Assembly: GCF_043641925.1 (NCBI RefSeq)
Contig: NZ_JBHZRU010000001.1
Span: 124,001 to 188,000 of the forward strand
Direction of reading: 5' to 3'
Length of the DNA: 64,000 bases
DNA from: Paenisporosarcina quisquiliarum_A
GTDB lineage: Bacteria > Bacillota > Bacilli > Bacillales_A > Planococcaceae
Below the pieces are notes generated by a model. That model did no database searches and was not told the origin of the DNA. It worked only from the letters and a program-made list of their open reading frames with translations. A program made the translations under genes and the position numbers. Each line of letters starts with the position of its first letter. Positions within the stretch are counted from its first letter, which is position 1. Positions 58,526 to 64,000 of this stretch are shown here, in pieces.

Positions 58526-59641
58526 ATGATTTTAGGCGAAAAGAAAAAGTTACTCATCGTTGATGATTCTGCATTTATGAGAAAACTTATTAGTGACTTT
58601 TTTACTGAGCATCCTCAAATTGATGTCGTTGGAACAGCGCGAAATGGGAAAGATGCTTTATTAAAAATGAAGTCCCTAAAACCGGATGTTGTCACGATGG
58701 ATGTAGAAATGCCTGAGATGAATGGCATTGAAGCATTAAAACTCATTATGGCAGAATATCCTGTTCCCATTGTTATGTTATCGAGTACCACGAAGAGTGG
58801 AACAGAAAACACAATGCTTGCAATGGAATATGGAGCTGTCGATTTTGTTGCAAAACCAAGTGGAACCATTTCACTTGATTTACACAAGGTCAAAGATGAG
58901 TTAGTAGAAAAAATTTTCCACGCCTCTCAAGTTCCAGTTAAAAAAATCCGAAACACGGAAGTAAGTAAGCTACCGAAAAAAACGGTAAATGAAAACGAAC
59001 ACGGAAGCTCATTACCTATAGCTGCGACTTCTGAAATATCAAAAGAACACAAATGGGTCACGTCACGTAAAAAAATAGTTTTAATCGGAACTTCAACAGG
59101 TGGACCACGTGCTTTACAAGAAGTTTTAACAAGACTTCCAAAAAACATAAACTCGCCGATATTAGTTGTACAGCATATGCCTGCTGGATTTACAAAATCA
59201 CTTGCTAACCGACTCGACCAATTATCGGAGATTCACGTAAAAGAAGCGGAGCATGGTGAAGTACTCATGGATGGTACGGCCTATATAGCACCGGGAGGCT
59301 TACATTTGCAACTTGCGCGAATCGGTACGAACTATGCGGTTGAAATAAATAACCAACTTCCACCTCGAGTCGGACATCGTCCATCAGTGGATATCCTCTT
59401 TGAAAGTGCAAGTCTTTTAACGGATGTTGATAAAATTGCCGTTATTATGACTGGGATGGGTTCAGACGGATCTAAGGGCTTAATTCAACTGAAAGAAAAA
59501 GGTGTAGTAAAAGCAATCGGTGAATCTGCCGATACATGTATTGTATACGGCATGCCAAAAGCTGCATTTGAAACGGGTTTAATCGACGAAGTGGCAGATG
59601 TCGATGATATAGCGAAAATAATCATGAAATTCTTGCCTTAA
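58526..59641 (+). CDS. cheB: Chemotaxis methylesterase CheB
   Basis: This 371-residue enzyme removes methyl groups from, and deamidates, chemoreceptors. The N-terminal receiver has D59 in VTMDVEMPEMNG. The C-terminal esterase domain has the catalytic serine in IGTSTGGPRALQ, histidine in VVQHMPAGFT and aspartate in IMTGMGSDGSKG. ATG at 58526 is chosen; the GTG at 58517 overlaps the ribosome site AAGAAAGG. It follows flhG directly. Confidence 0.96.
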   Translation: MILGEKKKLLIVDDSAFMRKLISDFFTEHPQIDVVGTARNGKDALLKMKSLKPDVVTMDVEMPEMNGIEALKLIMAEYPVPIVMLSSTTKSGTENTMLAMEYGAVDFVAKPSGTISLDLHKVKDELVEKIFHASQVPVKKIRNTEVSKLPKKTVNENEHGSSLPIAATSEISKEHKWVTSRKKIVLIGTSTGGPRALQEVLTRLPKNINSPILVVQHMPAGFTKSLANRLDQLSEIHVKEAEHGEVLMDGTAYIAPGGLHLQLARIGTNYAVEINNQLPPRVGHRPSVDILFESASLLTDVDKIAVIMTGMGSDGSKGLIQLKEKGVVKAIGESADTCIVYGMPKAAFETGLIDEVADVDDIAKIIMKFLP

Positions 59642-59655
59642 AGGGGTGCCATTCA

Positions 59656-61698
59656 ATGGAGATGAGTCAATATTTAGAAATGTTCATCGAAGAAAGCAAA
59701 GAACATTTACAAGCATGTAATGAAAATTTGTTGGAATTAGAAAAAAATCCTTCTGATTTAAGAATTGTAAATGAGATTTTCCGTTCTGCACATACCTTAA
59801 AAGGGATGTCAGCAACAATGGGGTATGAAGACACAGCAGATTTAACACACAAAATGGAGAACGTCCTTGATGCCATTCGAAACGAAAAAATTGTCGTGTC
59901 GACTGCTATTCTGGATGTGGTCTTTACTGCAGTGGATCATTTAGAAGCAATGGTTATGGACATAGCGAGTGGTGGAACAGGAAAGCGCGATGTAAGTGCG
60001 ACTGTTAAAGATTTAAATGCCATAGAAAAAGGTGAATTAGCAGTAGTTGATACTTCTGAAATTGCCGCAACAATAGTAGAAGAAACGAAACAACATTCAT
60101 TCTTAACATACGATGAATTCGAACTAACTGTCATCTCTCAATCACATGAGCAAGGTTTTTATACATATGAAATTTCTGTAAGCTTACGTGAAGACTGTTT
60201 ACTGAAAGCTGCACGTGTCTTTATGGTATTTGAGTTACTTGAAAAAATGGGCGATGTCATTAAGTCTTCCCCATCAGTAGATCAGTTAGAAAGTGAGCAG
60301 TTCGATACTCAATTCCATGTTTCATTAGTTACCAACGAACCCGCTGAAGATGTTCAAAAGAAATTAATGAAAGTTTCTGAGGTTGTGGAAGTCGTCGTTC
60401 ATTCAGTGACGATTGAACAATTACAATCTAGAAACAATGATTCAGCCGTTGCACAGACTGAAAACCAAACTCAGAATGTAAATGCATCAAATGATGTGGC
60501 TGTTGCTCAAACTGCAACTAACGCTCCATCAAAAGGTGTACAAGCTGGAAATAAAACAATTCGTGTAAATATTGAGAGATTAGATATTTTAATGAATCTA
60601 TTTGAAGAGCTTGTAATTGACCGAGGAAGATTGCAGTCAATTTCATCAGAGTTAAACCATAGCGAATTAGATGAAACAGTAGAACGCATGACAAGAATCT
60701 CCGGAGACTTACAGACAATTATTTTAACAATGCGTATGGTACAGGTAGAGACAGTATTTAATCGCTTCCCTAAAATGGTTCGTCAGTTAGCGCGTGATTT
60801 GAATAAGAAAATTAATCTTGAAATCATCGGTGCAGAAACCGAACTTGACCGTACAGTTATAGATGAAATTGGAGACCCACTTGTTCACTTAATACGAAAT
60901 GCACTTGATCACGGCGTAGAACGACCAGAAATTCGTGTAGCGAATGGTAAACCTGAAGAAGGTACAGTTGTTTTGAGAGCTTATCATAGTGGAAACCATG
61001 TATTTATCGAGCTAGAAGATGATGGAGCAGGGATTAACCGAGACAAAGTTTTAAATAAAGCAATTTCTAAAGGGATCGTTACAAATGAAATGGCTGCAAC
61101 AATGACCGATAAGCAAGTGTTTGAATTGATCATGGCATCTGGCTTCTCTACTGCTGATACCATTTCAGATGTTTCTGGTCGTGGTGTTGGACTAGATGTA
61201 GTGAAATCGACCATAGAATCTTTAGGCGGATTTATCACGATTGATTCAACTGAAGGGAAAGGTTCATTATTCTCGATTCAATTGCCACTAACATTGTCTA
61301 TTATTTCAGTAATGCTTGTTGAGATTGAAGAAGAAATGTTTGCGATCCCATTATCATCAATTATTGAGACAGCAATTATTCGTTCAACTGATATTTTAAA
61401 TGCACACAACCAAAAGGTAATTGATTTCCGTGGCAAAGTTGTTCCTCTTGTATTCTTGGATGACGTCTTCAGTGTTCCAAGAAATGAACAGAGCGATGAA
61501 GAGTTTTTATCAGTAGTTATTGTTCGCAAAGGTGACAAAATGGCTGGACTAGTTGTTGATTCATTTGTTGGTCAACAAGAAATTGTACTTAAATCATTAG
61601 GTAATTATTTATCAAGTGTATTTGCCATTTCAGGTGCAACCATTTTAGGAAACGGTAAAGTGGCATTGATTGTTGATTGTAATGCATTGATCAAATAG
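59656..61698 (+). CDS. cheA: Chemotaxis histidine kinase CheA
   Basis: This 680-residue kinase phosphorylates CheY and CheB. The Hpt domain carries the phospho-accepting H46 in SAHTLKGMSATMGY. A CheY-binding P2 domain lies about 145-255, then the linker with ASNDVAVAQTATN. The kinase core has HLIRNALDHGVERPE, DDGAGI and GRGVGLDVVKS. The CheW-like domain is at the end. AAGGGGTG precedes the ATG. Confidence 0.97.
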   Translation: MEMSQYLEMFIEESKEHLQACNENLLELEKNPSDLRIVNEIFRSAHTLKGMSATMGYEDTADLTHKMENVLDAIRNEKIVVSTAILDVVFTAVDHLEAMVMDIASGGTGKRDVSATVKDLNAIEKGELAVVDTSEIAATIVEETKQHSFLTYDEFELTVISQSHEQGFYTYEISVSLREDCLLKAARVFMVFELLEKMGDVIKSSPSVDQLESEQFDTQFHVSLVTNEPAEDVQKKLMKVSEVVEVVVHSVTIEQLQSRNNDSAVAQTENQTQNVNASNDVAVAQTATNAPSKGVQAGNKTIRVNIERLDILMNLFEELVIDRGRLQSISSELNHSELDETVERMTRISGDLQTIILTMRMVQVETVFNRFPKMVRQLARDLNKKINLEIIGAETELDRTVIDEIGDPLVHLIRNALDHGVERPEIRVANGKPEEGTVVLRAYHSGNHVFIELEDDGAGINRDKVLNKAISKGIVTNEMAATMTDKQVFELIMASGFSTADTISDVSGRGVGLDVVKSTIESLGGFITIDSTEGKGSLFSIQLPLTLSIISVMLVEIEEEMFAIPLSSIIETAIIRSTDILNAHNQKVIDFRGKVVPLVFLDDVFSVPRNEQSDEEFLSVVIVRKGDKMAGLVVDSFVGQQEIVLKSLGNYLSSVFAISGATILGNGKVALIVDCNALIK

Positions 61699-61722
61699 TT
61701 CACTCGGAGAGGGTGCGGAAAA

Positions 61723-62178
61723 ATGACAGAATTAAAAGCAATGGATGATTTAAAAGTTATCGTATTTGAACTAATGAATAAAGAATATGTAATTCCAGTA
61801 AGCCAAGTGCAGTCAATTGAAAAAATGATGCACATTACACGTGTACCTAAGACACCTTCATTTGTAAAAGGAGTTATAAACTTACGTGGAGTAGTCACAC
61901 CAATCATCGATTTACGTGAACGTTTTAACTTGCAGGCAAGTGAAGCCAATGAACAATCTCGTATGATTATGATTAAGCTTGAGGATATGGAAGTTGGATT
62001 AATCGTCGATGCTGCAAATGATGTATTGGACATTCCTTTATCCGCAATCGAACCTCAACCTGATGTAGTCGGTTCAATTGAATCTGAGTTTATTGGAGGC
62101 GTTGCAAAACTGGAACGTCGACTGCTTGTCATGCTGCAATTAGAAAAGGTATTGAATCCAATTAAGCAGGCCATATAA
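61723..62178 (+). CDS. cheW: Chemotaxis coupling protein CheW
   Basis: This 151-residue adaptor couples chemoreceptors to CheA. It consists of one CheW domain, with EKMMHITRVPKTPSFVKGVI and NLRGVVTPIIDLRERF. It is 25 bases after cheA and two bases before cheC. Plain family member of normal length. Confidence 0.96.
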   Translation: MTELKAMDDLKVIVFELMNKEYVIPVSQVQSIEKMMHITRVPKTPSFVKGVINLRGVVTPIIDLRERFNLQASEANEQSRMIMIKLEDMEVGLIVDAANDVLDIPLSAIEPQPDVVGSIESEFIGGVAKLERRLLVMLQLEKVLNPIKQAI

Positions 62179-62179
62179 T

Positions 62180-62818
62180 ATGGGGATTCATCAAAATATT
62201 ACATCTATACATTTAGATGTTTTAAAAGAAATTGGTAATATTGGAGCTGCTCATGCAGCCACAGCATTATCCAGTCTTTTAAATAAGAAAATCGATATGA
62301 AAGTTCCAAAAGTTGAAATGGTGTCTTTTAATGACATGATGGATCTTGCTGGTGGACCAGATAATGTCGTAACGGCTATTTATCTACGAATCGAGGGAGA
62401 TGTTTCAGGTAGTATGTTCTTTATACTACCAATTGAACAATCAAATGCTTTCATTCGAAACTTAATACAAGATCCTACATTTGATTTTGAAAAACCCCCT
62501 TTATCAGAGATTGGAATTTCGGCCATGCAAGAGCTAGGAAATATTTTATCAGGTTCCTATCTATCGGCACTTTCAGATTTCACTAGATTAAAAATATATC
62601 CTACTGTGCCAGCATTAACTGTAGACATGGTAGGAGCAATTATTAGTTTTGGTTTAGTAGAATTGTCTCAAGTTAGCGACTACGTTATTGTAATTGACAC
62701 AGCAATTCATGAAGAAGATGTGCCGGGATCAGAAGATGTGAGAGGCCATTTCTTTTTACTTCCTGACCCAGAATCGTTTGATTCCATTTTTAAATCATTA
62801 GGAGTTACCTTACCATGA
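62180..62818 (+). CDS. cheC: CheY-P phosphatase CheC
   Basis: This 212-residue protein removes phosphate from CheY and binds CheD. Both active sites are present: LKEIGNIGAAHAATALS with E17 and N20, and AMQELGNILSGSYLSALS. The C-terminal part that contacts CheD ends FDSIFKSLGVTLP. It overlaps cheD by 4 bases. It has no switch domain, unlike the related fliY. Confidence 0.95.
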   Translation: MGIHQNITSIHLDVLKEIGNIGAAHAATALSSLLNKKIDMKVPKVEMVSFNDMMDLAGGPDNVVTAIYLRIEGDVSGSMFFILPIEQSNAFIRNLIQDPTFDFEKPPLSEIGISAMQELGNILSGSYLSALSDFTRLKIYPTVPALTVDMVGAIISFGLVELSQVSDYVIVIDTAIHEEDVPGSEDVRGHFFLLPDPESFDSIFKSLGVTLP

Positions 62819-63312
62819 TCATTACAAGGCAGGTTGTCAAAGTAGGTATTGCAGATATGAATGTGGCAAAAAATCCGGATACAATTCGGACATCTGGTCT
62901 TGGGTCTTGTGTGGGTGTAGTTTTGTATGATGAGTTCCAAAAAATTGCTGGATTAGTCCACGTTATGTTACCTGACTCAAGTCTTAATCGCACTGAGTCT
63001 ATCAATCTTGCGAAATTCGCTGATACTGGTATACCTGCCATGATCGAACAGTTAAAACTTGAAGGTGTTCAACCATTTAAACTGAAAGCAAAAATTGCTG
63101 GCGGCGCACAAATGTTTCAATTTGCATCAAGCCGAGATACTTTGCGAATTGGGCCTCGAAACGTAGAAGCGGTAAAAGCATGTTTGCTCCAGTTTAAAAT
63201 TCCATTAATCGCAGAAGAAACAGGCGGTAGCAGCGGGAGAACGATTGAATTTGACCCATCTACTGGACTATTAAATATTCGAACGGTTAACCAAGGAGTG
63301 ATTGATATCTAA
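62815..63312 (+). CDS. cheD: Chemoreceptor glutamine deamidase CheD
   Basis: This 165-residue enzyme deamidates glutamines of chemoreceptors. The catalytic cysteine is C32 in TSGLGSCVGV and the histidine is H49 in AGLVHVMLPDS. The block KIAGGAQMFQFA is also typical. It is coupled to cheC, its binding partner, and its last base is shared with the start of the next gene. Confidence 0.96.
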   Translation: MIITRQVVKVGIADMNVAKNPDTIRTSGLGSCVGVVLYDEFQKIAGLVHVMLPDSSLNRTESINLAKFADTGIPAMIEQLKLEGVQPFKLKAKIAGGAQMFQFASSRDTLRIGPRNVEAVKACLLQFKIPLIAEETGGSSGRTIEFDPSTGLLNIRTVNQGVIDI

Positions 63313-63614
63313 TGGTTGGTTCTATATTATCTAATTGTTGGGCAGCTTTAATTGCCTTTTCATTGTATTTTGCTCTTGCTTTACCAAATGGCACTCCCAT
63401 TTCCATACTTACAGGATCGTTTATTTGGGCCCTAGTACTATTCCTTCTCACATTTATTATTCGATATTTGCTCTATTACGTATGGCAATCTGAAGAGATG
63501 CCAGTTTTAGACTTAATTGAACAAGTGGAGATTGCACAACAAAAATCCAACGAACCGAACCCATCATCTGAAGAAATGGCTGCAGTCGTAAAGCAATTAT
63601 TGAAAGATGAATAA
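63312..63614 (+). CDS. Unrecognised two-helix membrane protein at the end of fla/che
   Basis: This 100-residue protein is not recognised. Two membrane helices lie near 9-24 (CWAALIAFSLYFALAL) and 31-57 (ILTGSFIWALVLFLLTFIIR), then a charged cytoplasmic tail rich in glutamate and glutamine (EQVEIAQQKSNEPNP). It overlaps the cheD stop by one base, with AAGGAG 12 bases upstream, so it is part of the operon. In B. subtilis sigD and swrB follow cheD. The size and layout do not match SigD; a link to SwrB, a one-helix protein, cannot be shown by eye. Confidence 0.75.
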   Translation: MVGSILSNCWAALIAFSLYFALALPNGTPISILTGSFIWALVLFLLTFIIRYLLYYVWQSEEMPVLDLIEQVEIAQQKSNEPNPSSEEMAAVVKQLLKDE

Positions 63615-63627
63615 AAGTACAGATATC

Positions 63628-63657
63628 TAAGGCAGCTGAATATATTCAGCTGCCTTA
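63628..63657. terminator. Perfect hairpin after the last fla/che gene
   Basis: TAAGGCAGCTGAA pairs with TTCAGCTGCCTTA around a TATA loop, a 13-base perfect stem. The sequence that follows (AATTATG) has almost no T run, so it may end transcription poorly or stabilise the operon 3' end. Confidence 0.6.
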
Positions 63658-63712
63658 AATTATGATTAAAAAATAAAATTCACTTCTAAGTCTTTAACAA
63701 TTGAGCCTGTAA

Positions 63713-63760
63713 GGTCTAGCGTGTTTCGCTTTCCGCAGGTGTCTCAAGAAATAGCCACCC
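63713..63760 (-). repeat. Half copy of the 140-base inverted-end element
   Basis: GGTCTAGCGTGTTTCG, then CCGCAGG, then AGAAATAGCCA-like sequence, matches the reverse complement of 36910-36964 with few changes. The other half is missing, so this copy is decayed. Confidence 0.8.
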
Positions 63761-63976
63761 ATTTTGACACTGTAATTTATATCAACATACTTAAAGTGGT
63801 GGTCATGATAACTTCACAAGCTAACCAATCGTTGATACAGCTGTTTTTACGATAAGAGATTTCACATGAAGATACTCCGTGTCATAACTTGCAATTACCT
63901 ATGTTGAAGTTGGAAATAATATAGTAAATGGTAGATATCCTTATATGAACAAAAATATAGATAATTCATCTTTACC

Positions 63977-64000
63977 TCAATTTCAGTTGATTGAAATGGA
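63977..64000 (+). repeat. Start of a further GC-rich repeat, cut by the window end
   Basis: TTGATTGAAATGGA at the edge equals the first bases of copy B (3370). Including the ten bases before it, 23 of 24 bases match 36672-36695 in the opposite orientation. Confidence 0.75.

Larger units (their letters stand above)
63615..64000. other. Gene-free right end of the window
   Basis: This 386-base stretch has the hairpin above, a half copy of the inverted-end element (63713-63760), about 210 AT-rich bases with no recognised feature, and the first bases of another GC-rich repeat cut by the window edge. Confidence 0.8.

Overview
This 64 kb window is ordinary chromosome from an AT-rich, endospore-forming Bacillota, most likely Bacillales and probably a member of the Planococcaceae. 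That placement rests on gene order, a spoVM gene, codY directly upstream of a complete fla/che operon, frequent TTG and GTG starts with strong GGAGG-type ribosome sites, and recognisable Bacillus orthologues throughout. Genus cannot be fixed by reading alone. No rRNA, tRNA, CRISPR, prophage or transposase gene was seen.

Layout. Positions 77-984 hold spoVM and, convergent on the minus strand, rpmB (the only minus-strand gene), separated by a repeat and a possible small RNA. Positions 1213-11041 carry yloU-fakA, sdaAB-sdaAA-recG, and the lipid cluster fapR-plsX-fabD-fabG-acpP with a clear FapR operator. Positions 11173-22451 carry rnc-smc-ftsY, ylxM-ffh, rpsP-khpA, rimM-trmD, rplS (with its own leader), a signal peptidase and rbgA: RNA processing, chromosome condensation, protein targeting and ribosome maturation. 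Positions 22557-25513 hold rnhB and the pair ylqG/ylqH, which look like free-standing copies of the FliK and FlhB switch domains. Then come sucCD, dprA, topA, trmFO, xerC, hslV, hslU and codY (to 36444).

After a 929-base gene-poor gap full of repeats comes the fla/che operon (37374-63614), in the Bacillus order flgB to cheD: rod, MS ring, switch, export gate, hook, ATPase, FlhF/FlhG placement factors and chemotaxis genes. It also has a TIGR02530-like gene between flgD and flgE. It ends with an unrecognised two-helix membrane protein where sigD and swrB would be expected, followed by a hairpin and more repeats.

The most interesting points are: ylqG/ylqH behind a possible sigma-D promoter; GC-rich and inverted repeats placed in mirror image on both sides of the fla/che operon; a hairpin before swrD that would bring a distant ribosome site to the right distance from the start; two tandem Spo0A-like boxes ahead of fla/che; a recurring terminator family with a conserved loop; and a possible orphan small RNA next to rpmB.
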